Counted from the first letter of the stretch, positions 20,378 through 29,517 are shown. The stretch: DNA of 64,000 nt from Leptotrichia hongkongensis (GCF_007990635.1 NZ_AP019846.1:248001-312000), one strand, 5' to 3'. The notes: generated by a model not told the origin, from the letters alone. Translations and numbers: made by a program.

Positions 20378-21463
20378 ATGAAAAAATTAGTAATTTTAGG
20401 AACAGCTTTATTAGCTTTAAATGCTGTAGCATCTGAATTCCAAATTAAAGGTGGATACGATTTCTACAGAAAATACAAAAATGGAAGTAATGATCTTGGT
20501 AAAGACTTTATGTTAAAACATGGACCAACAGTTGGTGCAGAATATATCGTTGATAACCAAGGTGAATTTGAATGGGGATTAGGGGCAGAATACAAATTGT
20601 CATCTAATTCTGGAAAATTAAAAGTTAAAGAAACTAATACAAGAATTGGTAGAAGTGTACCAGTTTATGCTTTAGGTAAATTTAACTTAGTTACTACTAA
20701 CAGTGGTAATGATGCATTATATGTATTAGGAAGAGCAGGATATAACTTTGCTAAAGAATCTAAACAATTTAATGGAGATTTATCAGGTGGATTATATGTA
20801 GCTGCAGGATTAGGAACTGAGTTTGGACCAGTTTCATTAGAAGCTATCTATGAAAGATCAAACGTTAAATATAAATTAGGAAACCTTAGAGAAAGAGATC
20901 ATATTGATTCAGCAGGAGTTAGAGTAGGATATAGATTTGGACAATTGAAAAATGACAGAGCACCTAAAATCATAACTCAAACTGTGCAAGTACCTGTGCC
21001 AACTCCAGTACCTACACCAGAACCACAACAAAAAGAGGTTAATCAACCAAATACTGCTGTATTACCATTTAGCTGTTCAGCAAATGAGAAAAAATGTGTA
21101 ATCAGAGGATTTAAAGTAGATGGAAGAGTACCTAACGAAAATGAAGCTTCAGACTTGAGAACTATTGCTGGAGTAATTAACCAATTCGCTGAAGGTGGAT
21201 CAATTGATTTCGTTGGACATACAGATTCAACTGGATCAGCTGCTTATAACCAAAAATTATCAGTAGCAAGAGCACAAAACGTTGCTAGATTATTGAAAGA
21301 TTATGGATTAAAAAATACAATCTCTTATGGATCAATTACTGGACAAGGAGAAAGCAACCCAGCTGATACTAATGACACAGTTGAAGGAAGATACAACAAC
21401 AGAAGAGTTGAATTATTCTTCCAAAACGTTGACTTTAGTAATGTAAGATTCATTAATCAATAA
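20378..21463 (+). CDS. OmpA-family outer-membrane protein
   Basis: 361-residue outer-membrane protein. Signal peptide MKKLVILGTALLALNAVAS, then a beta-barrel region (about 20-190; alternating aromatic strands such as GGLYVAAGLGTEFG and SAGVRVGYRFGQL), a proline-rich hinge (PVPTPVPTPEPQ, about 207-220) and a C-terminal OmpA domain (about 240-355). The OmpA domain has FVGHTDSTGSAAYNQKLSVA, the peptidoglycan-binding helix/loop, plus a Cys pair (CSANEKKC). The domain order anchors the outer membrane to peptidoglycan. A strong ribosome site (AGGAGG) and two good promoters suggest high expression. It is monocistronic, with a terminator directly behind. Comparable fusobacterial proteins act in cell shape and adhesion; that role is inference here. 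Confidence 0.92.
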   Translation: MKKLVILGTALLALNAVASEFQIKGGYDFYRKYKNGSNDLGKDFMLKHGPTVGAEYIVDNQGEFEWGLGAEYKLSSNSGKLKVKETNTRIGRSVPVYALGKFNLVTTNSGNDALYVLGRAGYNFAKESKQFNGDLSGGLYVAAGLGTEFGPVSLEAIYERSNVKYKLGNLRERDHIDSAGVRVGYRFGQLKNDRAPKIITQTVQVPVPTPVPTPEPQQKEVNQPNTAVLPFSCSANEKKCVIRGFKVDGRVPNENEASDLRTIAGVINQFAEGGSIDFVGHTDSTGSAAYNQKLSVARAQNVARLLKDYGLKNTISYGSITGQGESNPADTNDTVEGRYNNRRVELFFQNVDFSNVRFINQ

Positions 21464-21492
21464 TTGAATTTAAAATTTTTAAAATAAATTTG

Positions 21493-21522
21493 GAGAGTCA
21501 TTTTATATGGCTCTCTTTTTTT
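21493..21522 (+). terminator. Terminator of the ompA-like gene
   Basis: GAGAGTC / GGCTCTC (one G-T pair), nine-base loop, followed by seven T residues, 29 bases after the stop codon. Confidence 0.9.
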
Positions 21523-21575
21523 GTTTATTTTAAGAAAGTTACTTATTGTATAAAATCTTTATATTGAGGTAAAGG

Positions 21576-21684
21576 TATACTCAAACCTATTTTAAATTAA
21601 ACTACTAAAAATTATATAGATTTAGGGTTTGAGTAAAATAGTCATAGCCTTTTGAGTTTAGTTTTAAAGCAGTTTTACTATATT
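21576..21684 (+). repeat. Dispersed ~105-bp intergenic repeat, copy 1
   Basis: Starts TATACTCAAACCTATTTTAA and ends AGTTTTACTATA. Near-identical copies are at 47019-47123 (same strand) and at 35255-35359 and 49570-49665 (opposite strand). It lies in the 681-bp gap between the ompA-like gene and ptsH. No coding capacity. Confidence 0.85.
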
Positions 21685-21810
21685 ATCTTAAGAATTAAAA
21701 TTGTGGTAAGACTGCTACGTAGTAACTTATGGCTAGTCTATTACATTTTCCTGTAGTAACAAAAATTTGCTATGTTCAAATATAAAAATACTCTGATGTA
21801 GACTTTGTTT

Positions 21811-21898
21811 GAAAAAGAAAAATTGTATTTTAATTATTTAAAAATATTAGGTTTATACCTTTTATTAGAAAAGTTTGTAATAATTTCGTTATTTAAAT
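21811..21898. repeat. Second dispersed repeat, copy 1
   Basis: An 88-bp AT-rich stretch ending in GTAATAATTTCGTTATTTAA that aligns almost base for base with 25741-25829. Both copies lie a short distance after a GAGAG-type terminator. Confidence 0.6.
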
Positions 21899-22144
21899 GA
21901 GAATAACATAAATATAATTACTGTGGTGTAATTTATTAAAAAATTTATAAAAATAAGAAGATAGACATTGATTTTTAACTGAATAAATGATATTATTTAC
22001 ATAGATTTACAATTAAAGTATAGTATAATTGTGTAAAAACTAAAATAAATAATTATAATTGATTTACTTGAATCAAAATTTATTTAATTCTGTAGTATTA
22101 TTTCACATAAATTTGAGAGTGGGTAAAGACAGGAAAGGTAAATT

Positions 22145-22438
22145 ATGACAGAAATTATTGTGGAAATAAAAAATGAGCAAGGGCTTCATGCAAGACCATC
22201 TGGACAAATTGTCAATATCGCAAAGAAATATAATTTGACTTTGGAAATAGAAAAAGTTGGAGAAAATGAAATTGTAAATGCAAAGAATGTATTTGGAGTA
22301 ATGATGCTTGGAGCAGCTAAGGGAGAAAAATTAAAGTTTAGAGCAATTTCAAAAAATGAAGAAAATATTGAAGATGAAAAGAAATTATTAGAAGAATTAA
22401 AAAAAATAATTGAAGTTGATAAATTTTTTGAAGAATAA
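22145..22438 (+). CDS. ptsH: HPr-like phosphocarrier protein
   Basis: 97-residue HPr, the phosphocarrier between PTS enzyme I and the sugar-specific EII components in the cytoplasm. The active-site block GLHARPSG carries the phosphorylated His15 and conserved Arg17. At the regulatory-serine position, where Firmicutes have KSIMGVMSL, this protein reads KNVFGVMML: the Ser46 equivalent is Asn48, so HPr-kinase control is unlikely. The C-terminus is slightly extended and acidic. The ribosome site AGGAAAGG precedes the ATG. The S1-homologue gene follows 61 bases later, so the two may be co-transcribed. No enzyme I gene is in the window. Confidence 0.88.
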   Translation: MTEIIVEIKNEQGLHARPSGQIVNIAKKYNLTLEIEKVGENEIVNAKNVFGVMMLGAAKGEKLKFRAISKNEENIEDEKKLLEELKKIIEVDKFFEE

Positions 22439-22464
22439 TTTTTATAAATAAAAAAGAAGGGAGA

Positions 22465-22489
22465 AGAACTGGCTTTTAATAGCAGTTCT
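22465..22489 (+). promoter_or_regulatory. Hairpin between ribosome site and start codon of the S1 homologue
   Basis: AGAACTG / CAGTTCT with an 11-base loop. The only good Shine-Dalgarno sequence (GAAGGGAG) is before this hairpin, about 38 bases from the ATG; folding would bring it close to the start. Possible translational control by S1 itself is inference. Confidence 0.45.
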
Positions 22490-22499
22490 AGAGTGCAAA

Positions 22500-24302
22500 A
22501 TGAACGAAAAAGAATTTGAATTATTATTGGAAGATTATTTACCAGAAGAAAAAAAATCTGGAGATGTAGTAGAAGGAGTTATTACTAGAAAAGAACTGGA
22601 TTATGGTTTTCTTGATTTGAATGCAAAGAAAGAAGGAAGAATTTATGTAAGCGAAGTTAAAGATTTTGAAATAGGAGATAAAATTGAAGTAAAAGTTTTA
22701 AGAGAAGATGATGAGAATATCATTGTTTCAAAATTTGTATTGGATAAGGCAAAAGAACTAGCATCATTTAATGTAGATGACATTGTAACAGGAGAAATTA
22801 TTAAGAAAATTAAAGGTGGATACACTGTAAGAATTGGAAAAAATGAAGCATTTCTACCATTTTCACTTGCCAGATTTGACAAAAATAAAGATTACACAGG
22901 ACAAAAATTTAAATTTTTAATAAAGGAAAAAAATAAGAGCAACATAACTATTTCAAGAAGCGATTTAATAAAAATTGAAGAAGAAAAATATTTAGAAAAT
23001 GTAAATATTGGAGATGTTGTTACTGGTAAAATTAAAGAGATATTTGACTTTGGAATTATTTTGGACTTGGGAGCAACTAGTGGATTTATTCATATATCTG
23101 AAATTTCTTGGGATCAAGTGGATAATTTGACTGAAAAATATAAAATTGGTGATGAAATAAATGCTAAAATTATTGAAAAGGACGCTGAGAAAAGTAGATT
23201 AAAATTAAGTATAAAACAATTGTCAGAAGATCCTTGGGTTGCATTTGCGGCAAGCCATAATGTAGGAGATGTAGTCGAAGCAGTCGTAAAGGATGTACTT
23301 GATTTTGGGATAGTTGTGACAGTTGACGGTAATTCTGGATTTGTACATGTTTCAGAGCTGGCTTGGCATAATGGGGCTAAAGAGCTTAAAAACTACAAGG
23401 AAGGGGATAAATTTTCTGCGAAGATTATTCAAATTGAAGATGAAAAGAAAAACGTTAAGTTAAGTGTAAAACAATTGTCAGAAAACCCTTGGGATACAGT
23501 TAAGGAAAAATACCACATTGGAGATATTATTGAAAAACCAATAACAGAAGTATTTGACTTTGGATTATTAATTTCACTGGAAAAAGATATTGACGGACTT
23601 TTGCATGTGTCTGACTTGTCGTACAAGAGAGAAACAAATTTAACTTCAAAATATAAAGCAGGAGACATAATCAAATTTAAAATCGTTGACTTTAATGACG
23701 AAAAAAATAGAATTACTCTAAGTGCCAAAGCGTTGCTTGATGACAGATGGAAAGTTCTTGAGGAAACTTATGACTTTGATAATGCATTTAAAGGAAAGGT
23801 CATGAATGTTCAGGATTATGGAATTTTTGTGGAATTAGAAAAAGGAATAGAAGTGTTTATTCATAAAAACGAATTTTCGTGGGATAAAAAAGAACATAAA
23901 GAATACAAAGTTGGCGATGAAGTCGAATTTAAAGTAATTGTAGTTGATAAACTTGATAAAAAACTGTCTGGAAGTATCAAGCAATTAGAAAAATCACCTT
24001 GGAAGGAAGCAATTGAACAATATAAGAAAGGAAATATTGTAAATACTGAGATTGTCGAAATTCAGGAAAATTTTGTGCTTGTTAAATTAACAGACAGATT
24101 TAACGGAATTATACCAAAACGTGAGTTAACAGAGGAATTTTTGAAGGATATTTCTGAAAAATTCTCAGTTGGAGATAAAGTTGAGGCTGTAGTTACAGAT
24201 ATTAATGAAAAAAGAAAATCAATTGCATTATCTGTAAAAAAAGTTCAGGAAATGGAAGAGAAAAAAGAGCTTGATGAGCTTATGAAAGTTTATGGAGTCT
24301 AA
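22500..24302 (+). CDS. rpsA: S1 RNA-binding-domain protein (ribosomal protein S1 homologue)
   Basis: 600-residue protein made of about seven S1/OB-fold repeats, recognisable by repeated G-D-x-V...FGxxVxL patterns such as GKIKEIFDFGIILDLG (about 180), VVKDVLDFGIVVTVDG (about 260), PITEVFDFGLLISLE (about 345) and GKVMNVQDYGIFVELE (about 430). The central repeats are the most canonical; the first two and last are diverged. This is the architecture of ribosomal protein S1, which binds mRNA and helps initiation. In some Fusobacteria and Clostridia an S1 array is fused to IspH; here it is free-standing. It starts at ATG 22500, although no ribosome site is close to it. Confidence 0.85.
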   Translation: MNEKEFELLLEDYLPEEKKSGDVVEGVITRKELDYGFLDLNAKKEGRIYVSEVKDFEIGDKIEVKVLREDDENIIVSKFVLDKAKELASFNVDDIVTGEIIKKIKGGYTVRIGKNEAFLPFSLARFDKNKDYTGQKFKFLIKEKNKSNITISRSDLIKIEEEKYLENVNIGDVVTGKIKEIFDFGIILDLGATSGFIHISEISWDQVDNLTEKYKIGDEINAKIIEKDAEKSRLKLSIKQLSEDPWVAFAASHNVGDVVEAVVKDVLDFGIVVTVDGNSGFVHVSELAWHNGAKELKNYKEGDKFSAKIIQIEDEKKNVKLSVKQLSENPWDTVKEKYHIGDIIEKPITEVFDFGLLISLEKDIDGLLHVSDLSYKRETNLTSKYKAGDIIKFKIVDFNDEKNRITLSAKALLDDRWKVLEETYDFDNAFKGKVMNVQDYGIFVELEKGIEVFIHKNEFSWDKKEHKEYKVGDEVEFKVIVVDKLDKKLSGSIKQLEKSPWKEAIEQYKKGNIVNTEIVEIQENFVLVKLTDRFNGIIPKRELTEEFLKDISEKFSVGDKVEAVVTDINEKRKSIALSVKKVQEMEEKKELDELMKVYGV

Positions 24303-24469
24303 TTTTACAATTTCAAAATATAATAAAATTAAGAAAGAGTTATAATTTTAACATTTAAACATATATAATATATATGATTGAGTAAAAAAAATAAATTTTA
24401 CATAATTAAAAAAAAGTGTTAAAATATAAAAGTAAAAATAGAATACTGAAAATATGGAGGTAAAATTAG

Positions 24470-25408
24470 ATGGCAAAGGCAGAATTTATGAAATTTGCAT
24501 ATTTCGATAAAGAAATAGTGGAATTTGAAAAAGCGACAGTTAGTATCGCTACACATAGTTTACAATATGGGACAACTTGTTTTGGTGGTATCAGAGGATA
24601 TTATAGAAATGGGAAAGTAGCGATTTTTAGACTGAAAGATCACTATATTAGATTAATGAATGCGTCAAAAATGTTAGGATTTGAATATTTTATAACTTGG
24701 GATGAATTTAAAGATATTGTTACAGAATTAGTTAAGAAAAATGACGTAAAAGAAGACTTTTACATGCGACCATTTGTTTTTTGTAAAGAGCCTAGATTGT
24801 CACCTAAAAAGGCAGGATTAGACTTTGATTTAGCAATTTACATGTTGCCGCTTGCAGATTATGTAAGTACAGAAGGCGGACTGAACTTAATGAGTTCGAC
24901 TTATAGAAAATATAATGATTCTGCAATTCCTACAAAGGCAAAAGCGGGAGGTTCATATATTAACTCGTTCCTTGCAACAAGTGATGCACAAAGAAATGGT
25001 TACGACGATGCATTAATGTTTGATGATGCTGGAAATGTGGTAGAAGTGTCAGTTGCAAATATAATACTGGTTTACAGAGGACAAATAATAATCCCTGACA
25101 CTGGAAACGCAGCTCTTGAAGGAATTACAGTAAGATCAGCATTGGAATTATTAGAACACAATGGATATAAAATAAATCGTGGAAAAATTGACAGATCAAT
25201 GGTATTCACAGCAGATGAGCTGTTAGTAACAGGAACAGCAATGAAAATTACTTATGCAGAATCATTGGACAAACGTCCTATTGGGCAGTTAGACTTTAAT
25301 GCAAAACCACAAGCAGGTAAATTTCATAAATTGTTAAAATCAGAATATGAAAAAGTAATCAATGGAGAACACGAATTGTCTTCTGAATGGTTATTTATTG
25401 TAGAATAA
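24470..25408 (+). CDS. ilvE: Branched-chain amino acid aminotransferase
   Basis: 312-residue class IV PLP aminotransferase interconverting Leu/Ile/Val and their 2-oxo acids. Visible family features: SLQYGTTCFGGIRGYYRNGK near the N-terminus, the PLP Lys within PTKAKAGGSYINSFLA (about 160), DALMFDDAGNVVEVSVANI (about 183-201), then the late substrate block GTAMKITYAESLDK. Length and motifs favour BCAT over D-amino acid aminotransferase. The ribosome site TGGAGG precedes the ATG. It is monocistronic. In a fermenting organism without other ilv/leu genes nearby it may serve amino-acid catabolism as well as synthesis. Confidence 0.9.
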   Translation: MAKAEFMKFAYFDKEIVEFEKATVSIATHSLQYGTTCFGGIRGYYRNGKVAIFRLKDHYIRLMNASKMLGFEYFITWDEFKDIVTELVKKNDVKEDFYMRPFVFCKEPRLSPKKAGLDFDLAIYMLPLADYVSTEGGLNLMSSTYRKYNDSAIPTKAKAGGSYINSFLATSDAQRNGYDDALMFDDAGNVVEVSVANIILVYRGQIIIPDTGNAALEGITVRSALELLEHNGYKINRGKIDRSMVFTADELLVTGTAMKITYAESLDKRPIGQLDFNAKPQAGKFHKLLKSEYEKVINGEHELSSEWLFIVE

Positions 25409-25632
25409 GGGTAAGTACACTGGAAGTGTTTTAAAAGAGCATTGAAGGTGTGCTTTTTATATTGTTAAAATAGTTTTTTTATGATTTTAAAAAATTTGTA
25501 TTTGAAGAAAATTGAGAGTAAAATATAACGAAATATGAAAAAAAAAACAATTGAGAATTGTTGAAAAGTGCATAAAGATAAGAATAAGATTGATGTTTCT
25601 TGGGAAATTAAATAATAGTGTAAAATTTTGGA

Positions 25633-25666
25633 AGAGAGATGGTTAGTTATGATTCTCTCTCTTTTT
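25633..25666 (+). terminator. Terminator-like hairpin downstream of ilvE
   Basis: AGAGAGA / TCTCTCT with a 14-base loop followed by CTTTTTATT. It lies 225 bases after the ilvE stop; a weaker AGCA/TGCT stem with a T-run is nearer (about 25437-25458). Both are in a 528-bp gene-free gap. Confidence 0.6.
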
Positions 25667-25740
25667 ATTATGTTTCTTCTTTTTTATTTTTGCAGGATTA
25701 CATTCTTATTATGTAGTAAAGGTTTATTCTGATTAATTTA

Positions 25741-25829
25741 TAAAAATGAAAATTATATTTTAATTATCTGAAAATATTAGTTTAATATACTTTAATTAGA
25801 AAGGTTTGTAATAAATTCGTTATTTAAAT
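25741..25829. repeat. Second dispersed repeat, copy 2
   Basis: Aligns with 21811-21898 over its full length with roughly one change in seven bases (estimated by eye). Confidence 0.6.
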
Positions 25830-25891
25830 TGGGCTTAGTATAAATTTAATTTTTATAGAACATAGATTGTAAAATATATTGGACAAACTAA

Positions 25892-25926
25892 AAAACTTTC
25901 AAGAAAATTAAATTCTCAAAAGTTTT
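25892..25926 (-). terminator. Terminator of the minus-strand phosphatase gene
   Basis: AAAACTTT / AAAGTTTT with an inner GAA/TTC pairing, just past the stop codon of the phosphatase gene on the minus strand, followed on that strand by further T residues. Confidence 0.65.
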
Positions 25927-25936
25927 ATTTATAAAT

Positions 25937-26401
25937 TTAAATATTCAAATCATTTTTTTTAATAAACTCTAGTAATGCATTACAACCTTTTACAACATCA
26001 TCATAAGTTGTATCAAAATCGCCAGTAAACCACGGATCTTTTATTTCTCGGTTTTCTCCTGCGTATTCTAACAGCATTTTTATTTCACCTTTATTTTTTC
26101 CATTTGTAAAAAGTTTTATATTTTCTATATTGCTTTCGTCCATTCCAATAATATAATCGGCATCCAAATCATCATTATTTAAAATTCTGGAATACATTCC
26201 CTCAACACCGATTCCTTCTTTGGCAAGCCTAGTTTTAGTACCGTGGTGAACTGGATTTCCATGTTCCCAGGAACTTGTGGCTGCTGAATCAATTATGATT
26301 TTGTCAGATAGCCCTTCTTTTTTTACCATTTCTCGAAAGACTGCTTCTGCCATTGGAGAACGGCATATATTTCCTAGACAGACAAATAATACTTTTATCA
26401 T
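25937..26401 (-). CDS. Low-molecular-weight protein-tyrosine phosphatase
   Basis: 154-residue cytoplasmic LMW-PTP. The P-loop CLGNICRS (C-x5-R; Cys8 nucleophile, Arg14) is right at the N-terminus, and the general-acid loop DPWFTGDFD is near residue 118. ATG 26401 is chosen because AGAGGTG lies 5 bases upstream; a GTG two codons earlier would sit inside that ribosome site. Members dephosphorylate protein tyrosines, often BY-kinases of capsule synthesis, or arginine phosphate. No such kinase is nearby, so the substrate is unknown. It follows the sirtuin gene by 21 bases and is probably in the same operon. Confidence 0.92.
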   Translation of the reverse strand: MIKVLFVCLGNICRSPMAEAVFREMVKKEGLSDKIIIDSAATSSWEHGNPVHHGTKTRLAKEGIGVEGMYSRILNNDDLDADYIIGMDESNIENIKLFTNGKNKGEIKMLLEYAGENREIKDPWFTGDFDTTYDDVVKGCNALLEFIKKNDLNI

Positions 26402-26422
26402 TTTCACCTCTTTATTTAATTT

Positions 26423-27157
26423 TTATTTTAAATTTTTAAAAATTTCTCCTATACTTTCGTGTATAACTAAATTTGCAAAATTATCCTGCTCAGTCTTGGA
26501 TTTATTTATTAAAACAAGATTTTTTCCTTGAAAATATTGCACAAGAGAAGCTGCTGGATACACGATAAGGGAAGTTCCGCCTATAATTAATGTATCGGCT
26601 CTAGATATTTCGTTTATTGCTTTTCTAAAAGTATCTGGATCAGGTACTTCTTCATATAAAGTAACATCTGGTTTTATAATTCCGCCACATTTTGAACAAT
26701 GCGGGATATTTTCAGTTTCACAGATTTCTAAAAATTCTTCCATATTGTATTTTTTGTTGCAAATAATACAAGTATTGCTGTCAACAGTTCCGTGAAGCTT
26801 TAGGACATTTTTACTTCCAGCCATTTCATGTAGACAGTCGATATTTTGGGTAATTACAGTAGCTAATTTTCCATCTTGTTCTAGCCTTGCCAAGTATTTA
26901 TGAGCAAAATTTGGTTTTGCATTTGGATAAACAAGATGTTTTTTATAAAAATTGTAAAATTCTTCAGGATATTTTTCATACATTGTGTGGGAAACAAGTT
27001 CTTCTGGAGAAAAATTTCTATTAAGTTTTAAATTGTAGACTCCATTTGCACTTCTAAAATCAGGGATGCCAGATTCTGTAGAAACTCCCGCACCTCCAAA
27101 AAAGATGATTCTTTTACTTTCATCAATTATTTTTTGAAGTAAACTTATTTTATCCAT
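26423..27157 (-). CDS. cobB: NAD-dependent protein deacylase (sirtuin, SIR2 family)
   Basis: 244-residue sirtuin that removes acyl groups from protein lysines using NAD+. Motifs in order: FFGGAGVSTESGIPDFRS (NAD binding), TQNIDCLHEMAGS (catalytic Asn/Asp region), LKLHG with the catalytic His, a Zn-binding quartet of two Cys pairs (CIICNKKY and CSKCGG), then IIGGTSLIVYPAA. Length is normal for bacterial CobB. The ATG has AAGGTG upstream. It is the first gene of a likely two-gene unit with the LMW phosphatase, linking deacylation and dephosphorylation only by position. Confidence 0.93.
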   Translation of the reverse strand: MDKISLLQKIIDESKRIIFFGGAGVSTESGIPDFRSANGVYNLKLNRNFSPEELVSHTMYEKYPEEFYNFYKKHLVYPNAKPNFAHKYLARLEQDGKLATVITQNIDCLHEMAGSKNVLKLHGTVDSNTCIICNKKYNMEEFLEICETENIPHCSKCGGIIKPDVTLYEEVPDPDTFRKAINEISRADTLIIGGTSLIVYPAASLVQYFQGKNLVLINKSKTEQDNFANLVIHESIGEIFKNLK

Positions 27158-27237
27158 TTTATCACCTTATTTCATTGTTTACTTTACTTTTTATTTTTTA
27201 TTATTAAACCCACCATTAAAATAGTGGGTTGAAAAAA

Positions 27238-28170
27238 TTATAAATATTTCAATTTTCCTCTGAAATCTTCGATAGTTTTATATCCTTTTTTGTCCATAAT
27301 AGACTTTAATTCGTTAGTTATTCTTTCAAAAGCGCTAGGACCTTCCTTATGTAAAGTCGTACCGATTTGCACCATGCTCGCTCCACAAAGAATATGTTCA
27401 AAAGCATCTTGTCCTGTAAGAACTCCTCCCGTTCCAATAATTTTGATAGAAGGATTTAATCTTTTATAAAATGCGTGAACATTAGCAAGGGCAGTTGGTT
27501 TTATATATTCTCCCCCAATTCCGCCAAATCCATTTTTAGGCTTTATTACAACGCTTTCGTCTTTAATCACAAGTCCATTTCCAATACTGTTTATACAGTT
27601 TATAAATGTTAGTGGAAATTTATTAAATACTGCAGCTGCCTGATCGAAGTGGACAATATCAAAGTAAGGAGGCAATTTTACTCCAAGTGGTTTTTTGAAA
27701 TATGAAAAAATATCTGTTAATAATTTTTCAGTAGTTTCCAAATCGTAGGCAATTTGAGGTTTTCCTGGCACATTTGGACAAGACAGGTTAAGTTCTGTTA
27801 TTCCTTTAAAATCACTTTCCTGAACTTTTTTAAGTAATGCGTGAGTGTCTTCTGTCGACATTCCTACAAGCGAGAAAAAGAAAGTTCTATCAGGATGTGT
27901 TTTCTGTAATTCTAATAAATATTCTAAATAGTAATCAAATCCCAAATTTGGGAGACCCATTGAATTTATACTTCCTAAATTTGTGTCGTGGTATCTAGGT
28001 TCAGGATTTCCAGGACGTGACTGTAATGTCGCAGTTTTGGTAACAAATGTTCCAGCTTGTGAATTTATAACTTGTTCCAATTCGTTTTTGTCATAACAGT
28101 AAACTCCAGCAGCATTCATAAAGCAGTTTTCAAACTCAAAATCACCTATTTTTGTTTTTGTAGTTGCCAT
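27238..28170 (-). CDS. pyrD: Dihydroorotate dehydrogenase, class 1A
   Basis: 310-residue FMN-dependent TIM-barrel enzyme oxidising dihydroorotate to orotate in pyrimidine synthesis. Visible: [29 protein letters not shown], the active-site loop [16 protein letters not shown] with the catalytic Cys characteristic of class 1 enzymes, and [21 protein letters not shown] for FMN phosphate binding. No pyrK-type partner is adjacent, and the sequence resembles the fumarate-using homodimeric 1A class. The strong ribosome site AGGAGG precedes the ATG. No other pyr genes are in the window. Confidence 0.92.
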   Translation of the reverse strand: MATTKTKIGDFEFENCFMNAAGVYCYDKNELEQVINSQAGTFVTKTATLQSRPGNPEPRYHDTNLGSINSMGLPNLGFDYYLEYLLELQKTHPDRTFFFSLVGMSTEDTHALLKKVQESDFKGITELNLSCPNVPGKPQIAYDLETTEKLLTDIFSYFKKPLGVKLPPYFDIVHFDQAAAVFNKFPLTFINCINSIGNGLVIKDESVVIKPKNGFGGIGGEYIKPTALANVHAFYKRLNPSIKIIGTGGVLTGQDAFEHILCGASMVQIGTTLHKEGPSAFERITNELKSIMDKKGYKTIEDFRGKLKYL

Positions 28171-28207
28171 TTTTCCTCCTAAAAGTTAATATTTATTTTT
28201 ATTTAAA

Positions 28208-29248
28208 TTACAAATGTAAAGCTAACTTGTAGTATTGGATAGCCAATTTCAACTGATCTGCTTCTTCGTAAAGTTTTGCAACTTCAATTACATTGTCAGA
28301 AATTTTCAGATATTCACTGTCTTTTAAATTTTGTTCAGCAATGTCAAATTTTCCAAGTTTTATACAGCATTTTCCAAAATTAAATTTAAGTTTTGCATCG
28401 TCAATTTTTTTCATATCAACTTTTGCATTTTCTCGTTTTTTTCCTTCAAAAAAATGTCCATAATTTGTGTAGGCAAGATTATAGTTCTTTTCATCAGCAA
28501 AAATGTTTCCAAGCAGTGCAAAGGCTTCTAAATGATTTTCATCTGCAAGCAATGTTAAATAGTGCTTTGCAAGAGTAAGATTGTTTTTGTCTGTATAAAG
28601 GTTTGAAAGAACTTCCTGTGCTCTTTTATTGTCATAGTCATCTGCCGCTGTTTTTAAATGTTTTTCAGCAGTTTCAATGTCCTGTTTTTCGCCATACAGT
28701 TTTCCAAGAAGATAATATGCTTCACCATTATCTTTTGCCTTGTGTAAATATTCTTCAGCCAAATCAACTTGACCATTGTCATAGTAAATTTTTGCAAGCA
28801 GTACTTGAGCTTCTTGATCTCTTTCATCAGCTACAGGTTTTAAATAATCTATTGCTAAATTTTTCTTTTTGAATAAATAATACAATTTCCCTAAGTGATA
28901 CTGTGCTCTTTGATTTCCATTGCTTATAGCTTGTTTATAGTAATACTCAGCTAATTCAAAATTTGATTTTCTTTTATAAACTGTTCCAAGTTTATCTTGC
29001 AGTTCAAAATCTCCGCCATCAGCAATTTTTTTTAAATATTTTTCTGCTAAATTTAATTTGTCATATTTTAGATAAATATCAGCAAGTAAAAGAAAAGCCT
29101 TTCTATTTCCCCCTTTAGCTGCTTCTTTCAAATATTTTTCAGCAAGTATGTCAGAACCGCTGTCATAGTAACTTTTTCCCATTTCATACAATCGTCCTGA
29201 ATCATCATTTTCAATATTATCGAAACTTTCAAATTCGATATTTTCCAT
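28208..29248 (-). CDS. Sel1-like/TPR repeat protein
   Basis: 346-residue protein built almost wholly of Sel1-like/TPR helical repeats, about nine units of the pattern A-x2-x-LA-x-Y-...-AE-x-YLKKA (for example ADIYLKYDKLNLAEKYLKK and AKIYYDNGQVDLAEEYLHK). No signal peptide or membrane segment is seen, so it is probably a cytoplasmic scaffold mediating protein-protein contacts. The start ATG follows GGAGGTTAC. It lies 37 bases upstream of pyrD on the same strand and may be co-transcribed with it. Partners are unknown. Confidence 0.82.
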   Translation of the reverse strand: MENIEFESFDNIENDDSGRLYEMGKSYYDSGSDILAEKYLKEAAKGGNRKAFLLLADIYLKYDKLNLAEKYLKKIADGGDFELQDKLGTVYKRKSNFELAEYYYKQAISNGNQRAQYHLGKLYYLFKKKNLAIDYLKPVADERDQEAQVLLAKIYYDNGQVDLAEEYLHKAKDNGEAYYLLGKLYGEKQDIETAEKHLKTAADDYDNKRAQEVLSNLYTDKNNLTLAKHYLTLLADENHLEAFALLGNIFADEKNYNLAYTNYGHFFEGKKRENAKVDMKKIDDAKLKFNFGKCCIKLGKFDIAEQNLKDSEYLKISDNVIEVAKLYEEADQLKLAIQYYKLALHL

Positions 29249-29517
29249 AAAAAGTAACCTCCTGTTTTCAATGTTTTATTTTTTGTCTCCAAATTTATTA
29301 TTCAAAATTTGGAGTTTTAATTTAAAATTATTACATTATTATATTATACTATATTTTTTTATATTTGTCATATTATTTCAGAAAAATAAAAAAATTTAAT
29401 TAATTTTTTATAATTTTATTTTTTCGATTAATCAATTTTATTTGGAACAGTTGGATAATTAAGTTAAAAAATAGATTTAGAGTATATTTTATTATAAAGT
29501 AAAATATAAAACAAAAA

